Shown here: positions 36,010 through 45,480 of the stretch, piece after piece
How the letters are laid out: each line of letters starts with the position of its first letter
Position numbering within the stretch: position 1 is the first letter of the stretch
Source of the DNA: Haplosporangium gracile
Lineage: Eukaryota > Mortierellomycota > Mortierellomycetes > Mortierellales > Mortierellaceae
NCBI GenBank assembly: GCA_015499985.1
Contig: JAAAUF010000081.1
Coordinates: 1 to 64,000, forward strand
DNA: 64,000 nucleotides
Direction: 5' to 3'
Translations under genes and position numbers: made by a program
Notes under the pieces: model-generated
Database searches by the model: none
What the model was told of the DNA's origin: nothing
The model's input: the letters and a program-made list of their open reading frames with translations, nothing else

Positions 36010-36372
36010 GCATAAAGTGAGTGGGGGGCGCGGCTGAAATAAGCAACAGGATGGCGTGGCGTGAGTGCGGTGTGGCGTAGATGATGGATCCCCGGGAAAA
36101 GATGGAAAAGATGGAAGGGTCGAAATATGCAGCGTGACGAGTGAGCGACACAAAAGAAGGATACAAAAAGGACGGCATTGCCCGATGATCTGTAATGCAT
36201 CGACTCTTCTGCATTTATGACGGTGGCAGTGTGAAAGAGACATAGTGTAGCGAGTGATCAATGAGGCTAACTGTGCTGATGGTGCCTGAATATCCATGTT
36301 TCTACCTCTATCCATGATCAGCTAGCAAAAAAGCGCCTTTTTGGTCCTTCCACAGGACATCGCGCCAACGAC

Positions 36373-36392
36373 GTGTGTGTGTGTGTGTGTGT
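36373..36392 (+). repeat. (GT)10 microsatellite
   Basis: Perfect or near-perfect GT dinucleotide run. Confidence 0.85.
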
Positions 36393-36724
36393 ATGTGCTT
36401 TGTTCCTCTGGAACTATGGTTGTTTGTTTGTTGTTGCAACCAGAAAAGGCAAAAATCTAATTGTATAGGCTTAGATCATGATCTTCACTAACCGGCAGGG
36501 TACTCTCTCATCAGGAAAAAAAAAGAAGATAAAAAGAATCGCCTCTTTTTGTCATTTCTTTTTCTCTTCGTACTTCTTTTGCTCCTGGATCTTTTAACCA
36601 AAAAGGTACTCATTCTTAGTGGATGCCTCCTCCATTGGTCCTTGTTTCTTACTTGGTTACTTTTCGTCATGGCCTAGACTTTTTCTATGCTTGCAATAAA
36701 GTGGAAAGGGTTCTTTGAAAATTG

Positions 36725-36730
36725 TATAAA
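36725..36730 (+). promoter_or_regulatory. TATA-like element of arsC
   Basis: TATAAA about 143 bp upstream of the arsC ATG, followed by a C-rich/pyrimidine-rich leader. Inferred core promoter. Confidence 0.4.
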
Positions 36731-36872
36731 GAGCGAGCAAAAACAACGATGACTTTACTCTGTATCCCATCAACCCCTCCCCTCAACAATCCTCCCCAAA
36801 ATTCCATTCTCCTTTCCTTCCACCCCTCCACTACACTCATCTCCCGACATCGCGTCATAAGAAACTATCACC

Positions 36873-37268
36873 ATGTCCGATATCATGTTCGCGTGTGTCC
36901 ACAACGCCGGCCGATCCCAAATGGCTGCCGCATTCTTCAACAGACACAAAACCCACCCCTCCATAAGGGGTATCTCTGCAGGCACTAACCCCGCCACGGA
37001 GGTCCACCCAGTTGTCCGCGAGATCATGTCCGAGATTGGTATCGACTTGACCAACATCACTCCGGTTAAGCTGACGACCGAGCTGGCCCAGACTGTTAGT
37101 ACGATTGTGACGATGGGGTGTGGCGAGACGTGTCCGTTTGTTCCTGGTGTCAAGATTATCGATTGGGCGATTGAAGATCCCAAGAGCAAGTCTGTGGAGG
37201 AGGCGCGTGTGATCCGAGATGCGATTGAGCAGCGTATCAAGATGTTTATTTCTGAGAACAACTATTGA
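36873..37268 (+). CDS. arsC: Arsenate reductase, thioredoxin-coupled (LMW-phosphatase fold)
   Basis: 131 aa, single exon. Reduces arsenate to arsenite for export. Seen: the N-terminal catalytic loop FACVHNAGRSQMA (Cys8, CX5R with Arg14), SAGTNPATEVHP, and TMGCGETCPFVPG with Cys83 and Cys87. Three cysteines in this arrangement are the relay of the thioredoxin-linked ArsC type known from bacteria. The last conserved piece is DWAIEDPKSKSVEEARVIRD. The fungal arsenate reductases I know of (Acr2 type) have an unrelated rhodanese/Cdc25 fold, so this gene may be bacterial in origin. It has eukaryotic-style flanks: a TATA-like element upstream and AATAAA at 37381. A 51-bp diverged copy of its own 3' end follows at 37294-37344. 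Confidence 0.85.
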   Translation: MSDIMFACVHNAGRSQMAAAFFNRHKTHPSIRGISAGTNPATEVHPVVREIMSEIGIDLTNITPVKLTTELAQTVSTIVTMGCGETCPFVPGVKIIDWAIEDPKSKSVEEARVIRDAIEQRIKMFISENNY

Positions 37269-37293
37269 CATTCTATATTGCCCCTTTATCTTG

Positions 37294-37344
37294 GATGGGA
37301 TTGAGCAGTGCGTCAAGAACTTTATTGCTCAGAGCAACTACTAA
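37294..37344 (+). pseudogene. Duplicated 3' tail of arsC
   Basis: 51 bp that align without gaps to the last 51 bp of arsC (37218-37268). The gene end reads D-AIEQRIKMFISENNY-stop; the copy reads D-GIEQCVKNFIAQSNY-stop. Most differences are single-base, and both end in a stop codon (TGA in the gene, TAA in the copy). It starts 25 bp after the arsC stop and has no upstream part. The likely arsC poly(A) signal (AATAAA, 37381) lies beyond it, so it probably sits in the 3' UTR. Remnant of a second arsC copy or of a tandem 3'-end duplication. Confidence 0.85.
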
Positions 37345-37954
37345 ACGCCTCTCTTTTTGTTTTTATGTGGCAAGCTCGTGAATAAATGCTTGTGTTGTCT
37401 TTATGTTCGTGTTCTTCTTTCCTTGTCCTTTCTCGTGAACGTTGCAACCTTATTTTCTTATTTCAATTGAACTGGCGCCTAATTAGCGTGTGTCTCTTGT
37501 GGTCCCTTTTTGCTTTGTTGCTTTGCCGAAAACACAAAACCCATCCTCGTATCTGCTCACAACATGAACATACACAACCAGCCGAACAAATAAAGAAACG
37601 TTCATTCCATTGGCTGCCTACCCCTTTTCTTCTCCATATGTGTGGGTATGGTAAGGTAAGTGTGTGTGTGTGTGTGTGGGTGTGGGGGGGGGGGGGGGTT
37701 CAACAGAGGTCCGTGCATGCCCACGGGACCGTCTGAAAAGGTACTTTTTTCTCCCTTCAACAAACCCACCACCCCCCTGAGAATAACCTGTTTCACACAC
37801 CTGTCTTCTTCCTTTCGTTCACTTCTCACTTCCCGCGACTGCCCTTCCTCCACACACACCCCGCTCACGAACACTCTTCCACAGAAAAAAAAAGTAACTC
37901 ATTCTTACATCGCCAACAGCCATCGACAACGTGCCTGCCTCTCTTTCTCTTGCA
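37345..37954. other. Spacer between arsC and F-box locus 7
   Basis: Contains AATAAA at 37381-37386, a GT run and a poly-G run near 37661-37699, and a pyrimidine-rich leader before 37955. No gene recognised. Confidence 0.5.
37661..37699 (+). repeat. (GT)n followed by a poly-G run
   Basis: GT dinucleotides (about 37661-37678) followed after a few bases by an uninterrupted G run of about 14. Such a run is prone to length error in assembly. Confidence 0.8.
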
Positions 37955-40075
37955 ATGTACTCCCACAATCATCACCACCATCACCAACATCACTTAGCCC
38001 TTGAGGTCCCAGAAATCCTGCATAAAATAGGCGAATACCTCCCACGACGAGACCTCGTAACAAGTTTCCGTGTCTGCTCTTCCTTTCATTCGAGTCTTGC
38101 TCCGCTCTTGTACCGAGACTTGGATCTCCACTGTGGCGCCTCCTTCAGTAACGCCAGCAGTTATGGACGTGGTTTTGGGCACTGTCGAAGTGATGACAAT
38201 ACATCTCCCGAGCATGACGATAATGAAGGCGACGCTAATAACGACAATGACAACAACGGAGGAGACAAGAGATGCCAACAAGGGCGACGACGTGGTGGAA
38301 GATTGGTGGAGAGACGACCTACACCGATAGTGCTGAGGGACCAGTACGCGCCTTTAGTCCGGAGGGTCAGATTAGAGACCAGTCTTGCGAACGAGTACTT
38401 GTCAGTAGGGTTCACACACCTAACAGCGATCACTCTTTCTTACAATGGGGAGTCTTCCTGCAAGGCAAGAACAACATCAACAAAAACTGTCGGAGCAGGA
38501 ACAGGAGTAGGAGCAGAGGTAGCAGGAGGAAAGAGAAAGAAGACAAAGAGGCCAAGTGGAGAAAATCCTGACACAAAGGACGACAACAAAGCAGAAGACC
38601 CGGACGAGGATGACTCGAATACAACGGTAGACAACACGAAGGCACTGGTGCAACTGGTTCAAAACAACCAAGAGTTGGTCTCGTGGACATTCGAAAAATT
38701 CCGGACAAGCCACTTATCGGCGGAAGTCTGGAAGGCAATCGTCGAAGCCGCACAGGGCCGTCTAGAGTCGAAGCGAATTCTCTATGGAGGCCGGAGGATG
38801 TCGGCAACTGCAGCTACGACAGGACTGGAGCTATTAGAAGTCAAGCAGATGACGATCGGCAAGGAGTCAGGATCTTGGTTTGTGAAGGCCTGTCGGTTAG
38901 CTAAGGTCTTGAAACTTGTCGTCGTCGACCTCACCCACGCCAACCTGCTGTACACCCAGGATCCAGTACCTCCACCCTCATTGCCACTGCCTTTACCGCA
39001 ATTATACCAACAACATCAGGAAAATCAGGCAGCGTTGATGCCACCAATGGCGCAAGTGATCAACATGTGGAGTCTGCAAGGATTCTCATTCATGGACCAG
39101 CTCCGGTTCCTGGTTGAGTGCTCACAAGCCCACTCCATTGCCTGGTCATCCCCATGCGCCCAATGGCGCCACGACCTCTTCCACCTTTCTCTCCAGGACA
39201 TAGAGGCACTCCTCAATTCCGATCAAAACTCCCAACAACATCAACGACTACATAGCCAACACCAACAACAGCGACAACAACGCGCTCTATGGCCCCACAT
39301 CCACTCCCTCCGCTTCTCAGAATGGCTCCGCGGGAAGATTGATCCCACAGAAATGTCTGCCTTAGGAACTTACATTTCAACTCTTCTCTCCTCCATCACC
39401 TCCAACAACCAAATCCGCTTCTTCCGTCTTTCTGGCGCGAAAATGCACTCCATGGCTGTTTCCACCCTCCAGCAATATCATAACCTCAGTCTCAAACATA
39501 TCAGCCTACGAGGCTGCCCAAGTGTAACAAGTACTATGATCCAGGGGCTCCTGGAAACCTGTCCGAATTTGACAACCTTGACTGCCAACGTCTTATCAAT
39601 CGACGCCATCTTACGTGGTCGGCCATGGATCTGTAAGAATCTCATCGAATTTCAAGTATATCTCGACCTGACACTAGAACCAACACACTACCCAGGAACA
39701 AGAGCATTCACAGACCGAACGCAAGAGGCCCAACGCCTCGTCTTCGCCCGCCTCGCATCCCTCCCAGCGCTCGAACGCCTCCTCATCTTCCGGGTCCCAA
39801 CCCGTGGGGACAACGCCATATCTCGACCTGACAACCTTCACAGCCTAATTCTCCGCCTTTCTTGTGGGCTGGATGTACTATCGTCGTTGAAGCAATTGAA
39901 GGTCCTGAATTTCGTCGATGTCGAGCAAGCGCTGGACAACGAGAGCGTTCAATGGATGATTTCGAGTTGGCCAAACCTGAGTTGCGTCCAGAGGATGCTG
40001 ACTCCTTCCTTAGAACAGAGTTCCGCTCTTGCCGCCATCTTGATCAACCACGGCATATATTACAGTTGTGCATAG
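37955..40075 (+). CDS. F-box/LRR protein, 706 aa (locus 7, intact)
   Basis: Single exon, ATG 37955 to TAG 40073-40075. A His-rich start (MYSHNHHHHHQHH) precedes the F-box (EVPEILHKIGEYLPRRDLVT, then SFRVCSSFHSSLAPLLYRDL, residues about 18-58). A long charged Asp/Asn/Gly-rich insert follows (about 75-230). The substrate side has ESGSWFVKACRLAKVLKLVV, MDQLRFLVECSQAHSIAWSS, LRRs, PWICKNLIEFQVYLDL, and the C-terminal module LNFVDVEQALDNESVQWM. The family subtype with locus 5 is supported by the shared WF-A-C-A-R/K and AHSIAWSSP blocks. Predicted SCF substrate receptor, unknown target. The stop lies 44 bp from the stop of MLH3 on the other strand. Confidence 0.85.
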   Translation: MYSHNHHHHHQHHLALEVPEILHKIGEYLPRRDLVTSFRVCSSFHSSLAPLLYRDLDLHCGASFSNASSYGRGFGHCRSDDNTSPEHDDNEGDANNDNDNNGGDKRCQQGRRRGGRLVERRPTPIVLRDQYAPLVRRVRLETSLANEYLSVGFTHLTAITLSYNGESSCKARTTSTKTVGAGTGVGAEVAGGKRKKTKRPSGENPDTKDDNKAEDPDEDDSNTTVDNTKALVQLVQNNQELVSWTFEKFRTSHLSAEVWKAIVEAAQGRLESKRILYGGRRMSATAATTGLELLEVKQMTIGKESGSWFVKACRLAKVLKLVVVDLTHANLLYTQDPVPPPSLPLPLPQLYQQHQENQAALMPPMAQVINMWSLQGFSFMDQLRFLVECSQAHSIAWSSPCAQWRHDLFHLSLQDIEALLNSDQNSQQHQRLHSQHQQQRQQRALWPHIHSLRFSEWLRGKIDPTEMSALGTYISTLLSSITSNNQIRFFRLSGAKMHSMAVSTLQQYHNLSLKHISLRGCPSVTSTMIQGLLETCPNLTTLTANVLSIDAILRGRPWICKNLIEFQVYLDLTLEPTHYPGTRAFTDRTQEAQRLVFARLASLPALERLLIFRVPTRGDNAISRPDNLHSLILRLSCGLDVLSSLKQLKVLNFVDVEQALDNESVQWMISSWPNLSCVQRMLTPSLEQSSALAAILINHGIYYSCA

Positions 40076-40082
40076 AATCATG

Positions 40083-40112
40083 TTTATTACTGGCAGTACA
40101 TGTACAAATAAA
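40083..40112. terminator. Crossed poly(A) signals of F-box locus 7 and MLH3
   Basis: The 44-bp gap between two converging stops holds AATAAA on the plus strand (40107-40112, for the F-box gene) and AATAAA on the minus strand (TTTATT at 40083-40088, for MLH3). Each signal lies about 31-37 nt past its own stop, so the two 3' UTRs must overlap the neighbouring coding sequence. Confidence 0.6.
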
Positions 40113-40119
40113 GACATCA

Positions 40120-43100
40120 TTACTCCCGCATCCACGCACTCCAACGCTCAGCACCTGCTCGCCGAGCCCTCAATCCCCTCCTTCTTTCTATGGTCTGCTC
40201 GCCTTGTTGAGCATCATACTTCCAGAACATAGGTCGCTCAGGCTCATATTGCTGTGAATCTTCTGTTGACGTTCCCGTATTACCAAGTTCAGGTCTCTCC
40301 AAGATGGTCAACGGCACAATGCTAGGCCGCCCATGAGCACATTGGAACGGAAATGTACATTGGGACAGCTGCTGTACCAGTTCTCGACATTGAGCAACCG
40401 AGAGCTCGTCATTAAACATAATCGCCCCTCGGCACGCCTTCGAATTCACAATATCCAGAATACCCCTCGGACAGCCCTGTATACACCGCAGCCAACTCGT
40501 TGCATCTACATTAACAAAATGGTAAGGGGATGAGAACTAGTACACCGCTTGAAGCGACGAGCACCTCCAAGCAATATAATTTTATGGATCAAAATAAAAT
40601 AACAAAAAAAGTTGCTTAATGTACCTTGTTCATCGCCTGGGTATAGTCTCCGCGAGCGGTAACGACCTTCCTCAAACGAGCTGAGGGCATCCTTGATCAA
40701 GTCTTGTATTAAAGCACTGTCCACGACACACCTGTCCGCCACGATCCGAGGTAGCGAGACAACACGACCTAGCTGATAGTCCGACACGATACTATGACCC
40801 AGTCCTGTTATCGACCGTGTCCTGACCCTGGCTCCATCAGCTGCTGAGGTAGAGCCAACATCATTCACGTCATCGCCCTGAGCGAAATGTTGGGATACCA
40901 TCACAGCCTCCGCCTCAGACCCGTCATCCAATGTATCGTGCGAATCATGCTGTGAGCTCTCCTCCAAAATAATTCCCCAGCGATGAAGCCACTCGGTAGA
41001 TTGTTCAGCCAGATACCATTCTCTGCGCGTCAGAGTAATCGCTAGAGGTGGGATCATAGTCATGCTGTCAAGTCTGTGAGCAATAATTGTCGTTTCATAG
41101 TCGTCCTGCCTCCCGAGAGTCGAGCGTGAGCAGGTGCACATTTCTTTCATTAATCTCTCTACCCGCACGCGCTCATCCGCAGCATGCTGGTCAATCACCA
41201 CCAACACCCTGTTGACCGATCCACGCTGGATATGTCGCTTCTGATCATCTTGCACCGCCACCGTGGGCGAAAAGTTCTGCATTGTACAGAGAATAAACTT
41301 GCTGTCCAACTGAGAAATAACCTTCGCTCCTTGCAATCCAGCTTTAGAGAGCTGAAGGCTCTCCGCATCCAATCCCGTTTGTGATGATGATCCAGCACTG
41401 AAAAAACGGCTGATTCGCTTGCCCGTCGGCTCGTGCTCACATGAATCGCTAGGTCCTGTAGAATCCAGGCGTAGAGACCTTAGACACGGAACTTGAATGG
41501 GGGCAGTTGGTAGGACCGGGTTGACCCACTTTCGGAGCGCATCTTGTGCCCAGATCCCGGATGTGCCACCTGCAAATGGTTTCGATCCAGAGGCCACTAT
41601 ATGCGGTAACGACGTTCTATAATACGGAGCCGTGATAATCTCTACCAGTCATTACTTCATGTTGTCAGAAAGCGTACATATTCCCCATAATCAGTGTTTG
41701 CAATAGCATACCGAGGTGTTATGGTACTCTCCGATGTGAATCGCGGTAATAAGAGCCCTTGAGGTCCTCGTCGCGTGTATTCCACTTCGCTCGACACGAA
41801 ATCATCCTACATTTCAAAGCATCATAGTGTAAGTAATAACCTATGTCTTTGATCCTCGCATAGAGAACAAATACATCGCACAAGGGTAGTGTAACTTACA
41901 TCAAGCATGGAGGCCATCCAATCGGCGTTCAGTTCAAATTCCACCTCATCCTCCAAATCGATTTCGCTCTGATATGCCAGACCAACAGCATCTTCATATA
42001 TCTGCAGCTGGCGCGCCGGTCGTGATGTCCTCGAGGGTCGCGATGTTTTCACACGCGATATGTAGTCCAAAGGCATCGATCCTAACAGTGCGTCCATGGA
42101 TGTCGGCCCGTTTTGTTTCCTCTTTTTGGTCCCACTTTGATGTCTAAGTGTCATCGCTGCTGTCCGTGAAAGGAGATGATGTCTCTCCAAAAAGTCAATA
42201 ATTGTACCACGCACCACATTATATACCCTCTCCTCGTCCTAAATAAAAATTTGCCAGAAAAGTTCATATTTACATTAGAGACCCACATCAAACATATATT
42301 ACGACGACGACTGCAATGTCGAGAGCAAAATAGCTCATAAAACTTACCTCAAACTGGATGGTGACTTTGGAGGGGTCAGCACATAGATCATATTCACTGG
42401 TCGGGCAAGTCAACATGAGGATGAAGATAGGGTGTCGCTCCTTGGACCGCCGAACATCCCGCGCATACGCCAAACTGTCAGCCGCGAAACTCGACTGTTG
42501 AAAGAGATGTGTCACCAGCTTCTGCAAATTCTCGCACTGAACAGGTCGCTGGTTGAGAAAGATGTACTGGCACAGTCGATTATAATGCCCTTGTGTTGAG
42601 ATGTATCCTGAAAAGCTGTAAACCGAGTCGTCTTTTGACGACTTCACAAAACTCAGCGATGTCGATAATGCTTGTCCGAGGATTGTAGTGATCCGATGAA
42701 GGTGCGAGTCGGCTTTGCGGCAAGACATGATTTTAGCGTCCTTGGTCATATCAATGAGTGTGAAGGAGATTCCTGGGGCAACCAGCGCCAATGCCTCGAC
42801 CGCTCGTTTCACTCTCTCCAGCTCCATTTCCAGCTTCGATGCCGACGCGTCCGACCAATAGCGCTGCCTGACCGGGAACTATGACATGTAAACAGGAGTA
42901 TGTCAGATCTTTGCGGAGCAAATTGTTCGCATCATACAAGTCGTTCCTACTGGCACATAGTACGTACCTTGTAAAAGAGATCCCGAACAGAAATAGTTGT
43001 TCCGTGACTGAACCGAGGATACTTGCTTGACGGACCGCAAAACAGCATATCTCCGCCCTATTTAGAATATTTGCCGCCAAATTTCATTAGAATACAGAGT

Positions 43101-43758
43101 GTGAAAGGGGGTCATTTTAAAAAAAAATTGTTTCGAGCAACATGAGAGTACCTTGAAGATAGTAGAATATGTCTGCTCCTGCCCTCTGGGTCGTGATACA
43201 ATATCAACCAACGACATCTCTGTGATCGCCGCCACCGCTAATGATCGAAAACAAGCATGATTAACAGAGTAAGAAAACGGACCTTCAATACAGTACAAAC
43301 GTGACTAACAACAAACGACATACCCATGATGCAATACCTTCGCCGCGAAATCCATATGTTGTGATACGGTTCAGATCCTGAAGACTGGAGCACTTCGAGG
43401 TAGCGTACCGTTTCCCAATACGCGCCATATCCGCTGGGGAGATCCCTTCACCGTTGTCAGAGACTTGTAGACTGTGACCTGCGACATCAACCTTGACCTC
43501 GATTGAAGATGCGTTCGCATCGATGCCTAATGCAAGCAGACACGAGAAAAATAGTGGCAGTCAGGTCAGCAATGCAATTCAATGCAAAGAAGTAGAGAAA
43601 AAAAGTTCATTCTTAAAAAGAGTGAATGTGAGTGAATGCGAAAAAGTGTGTGTACTGTTTTGGATGAGTTCGGCGGTGCACTGCTCGAGTGAATTGACCA
43701 CGAGAGAGGCGCGCAGTTCGTCAGAGACGGATGGGGCCAGAGGCTGAATCGATGCCAT
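40120..43758 (-). CDS. MLH3: DNA mismatch repair protein MLH3 (9 exons)
   Basis: MutL homologue; with MLH1 it forms MutL-gamma, an endonuclease for meiotic crossovers and some mismatch repair. Exons: 43758-43656, 43526-43338, 43237-43152, 43057-42968, 42878-42348, 42238-41900, 41806-41712, 41616-40625, 40505-40120, all phases consistent, giving 936 aa. N-terminal GHKL ATPase: ELIQNSIDANASS (motif I), VSDNGEGIS (II), TYGFRGEAVAA (III). C-terminal endonuclease: DQHAADERVRVERL fits DQHA(X)2E(X)4E, with ACRGAIMFND and CAHGRPSIVPL as the other metal-site motifs. Catalytic residues appear intact. The exon 7/8 junction is the least certain, as an alternative acceptor lies about 25 nt upstream. Tail-to-tail with F-box locus 7. 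Confidence 0.92.
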
Positions 43759-45480
43759 TCCATTCTTTTCTTTTTGTCGGAGGAGTGTGTAAGAGTGAGG
43801 TGTGCAAAAGAATGAAGGCAAGAAAGACAAGGACACTATTTTGGTGGCAAAAAAAGTCCAGAGCGGAGAACGCATAAGATCGCATATACTACATCACGTT
43901 TTTTCTACGCTGTTCAGCGCGACTGCCTTTGTTCATATGCAACAGAGAGCTTACTTAGTTTTGAGAGCAGAAAAAAAAAAGTTGGGCAAAGGGACAAAGA
44001 AGGCTAGACCTTAACTAGGCTCCCAAAATGCTTGTCCAGTAGACAGACAAGGACAGCCTAAACTGTGTTGAGATGTCCTCGCCCTGCCTATGTGGTCGTG
44101 CGTTAAGTACAGTCCATGCGGCTCTCTTTCAGAACAAGAAGACTATCTGACCCTTTTCATTTGGCTATTGCTTCCGTTACCCTCGTGTCATTTTTTGGTC
44201 CATCCCGACTAACAAACCGACTACCCACAAAAAAGAAGGGAAAAGACAATACCAACAACAGTCCGACTCAATCGCGTCTTCTTGGAGGTCATGAACTATT
44301 GACTGCTTCTCTTGTTTATTTTGACAGCCGACAATCTACTCTTGGCACATTCGACCAATTACGCCAATTGAGATTTCAGTTGCCTTTCATCTCGAAAACA
44401 CATATAAATAGGCCTTCACTTCCCGACTACTTCCACCCTTACCAACTTACTCGAATAATCCGTCTACACCTACCTCTTGCAAAAGCTATCGCACGCATAG
44501 CCATGCACTCACAGAACTCTCCACTGGATTGCTGCGAAACTCAAAAAAAACTCATCTTTCTCGTTCAATCGCTCTGTAGGTCGGTCATTGCTGGATAGGC
44601 AGTGCATGCCCAGATCATATTTTTTTTACCTTGAAGGATTTGGTAAAGTGGATTGAGTGAAGAAGCGAAGGAAAGAATAGAAGGGTGTCCTGGAGGTCCG
44701 AGTAAACAGAAAATAGTGTGAGTAAGAATGATGCGATTGGAGCATAGAGAGGCGCGTCTGTGCAAGATGAGAGTGTGGGATTTATACCAGGGGACGGAGA
44801 CGATGTTTTTGTTGCTATTTATACTGTATTTACCAGCCGGGTATGAGCAGCTGATTGTGTTGACGTTGACTAACAGACTATTACGAACAGAAAACGACAA
44901 AATGATTGGTGAGGGAGACGAGCGAGTTAAGGTATGTCTGTTACCCCAGTGACAAGTTGAAAAGAGAAGCAAGTATTGCTAAATGAGTGTGTTTGTGTGC
45001 GTGGGAGTTATTTTGATATAATGTATGCGAGTGGAGTTGAGAAGGAAGTCTTGCCTCTTCGAGCAGACGGGGGATTTTTTTTTTTTTTTTTAAAAAACAA
45101 GTGCAGATTCCGAATGGAGATATGCAATGAATAGAAAGGTGATCACGAAATGAAGGAGTGATGGATGTCAGAGGTCGGCTAAAGAGAAGCAGGCGATGCT
45201 GATGTAGTCGAAGGGAAATGAGGATGAGGAAGGTCAGGTTGCGAGAGGAAGACAAGAGGGAGCAAAACGAACAACGATGATGGCTTGTTAATAGTTGTTG
45301 TTTGTAAACCATGGTTAGTCGACGCCTTGCTTTGACGATAAAAATACAGCGTGATAAAAAAAGTAAGACATCACTTTATCTTCATTGTTCAGTGCTTGAA
45401 ACTGACACGCTTCAAGCCAATCATTCACGATCCGCGCACATCAACTCAAAACTAGAGGAGAAGAAAGCAACACCAAAAAA
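43759..45480. other. Gene-free stretch, 1.7 kb
   Basis: No gene I can defend. There is a TATAAATA box at 44403-44410, followed by a pyrimidine/A-rich leader and a small open frame starting MHSQNSPLDCC (44504). That frame ends after about 30 codons, so this may be an orphaned promoter. A run of about 18 T lies near 45074-45090. Open frames at 44116-44598 and 44941-45312 have low-complexity translations. Confidence 0.5.
44403..44410 (+). promoter_or_regulatory. TATA-like element without a recognised gene
   Basis: TATAAATA within a setting like the other promoters here (pyrimidine-rich DNA after it, ATG about 100 bp downstream), but no convincing coding region follows. Confidence 0.3.

Larger units (their letters stand above)
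35864..36872. other. Divergent intergenic region with GT repeat
   Basis: Upstream region shared by F-box locus 6 (minus) and arsC (plus). Holds the TATA-like elements listed separately and a (GT)n run at about 36373-36392. No further gene recognised. Confidence 0.55.

Noticed and set aside
37931..37954. Start of F-box locus 7 at 37931
   Set aside because: That codon is GTG; the first ATG is 37955 and directly precedes the His-rich start and F-box.
44116..44598. 160-codon plus-strand frame in the 1.7-kb gap
   Set aside because: Translation is low-complexity, spans an apparent TATA box and leader, and resembles no protein I know.
45074..45090. Poly-T run as a retroposon tail
   Set aside because: No adjoining processed coding sequence or target-site duplication could be seen.
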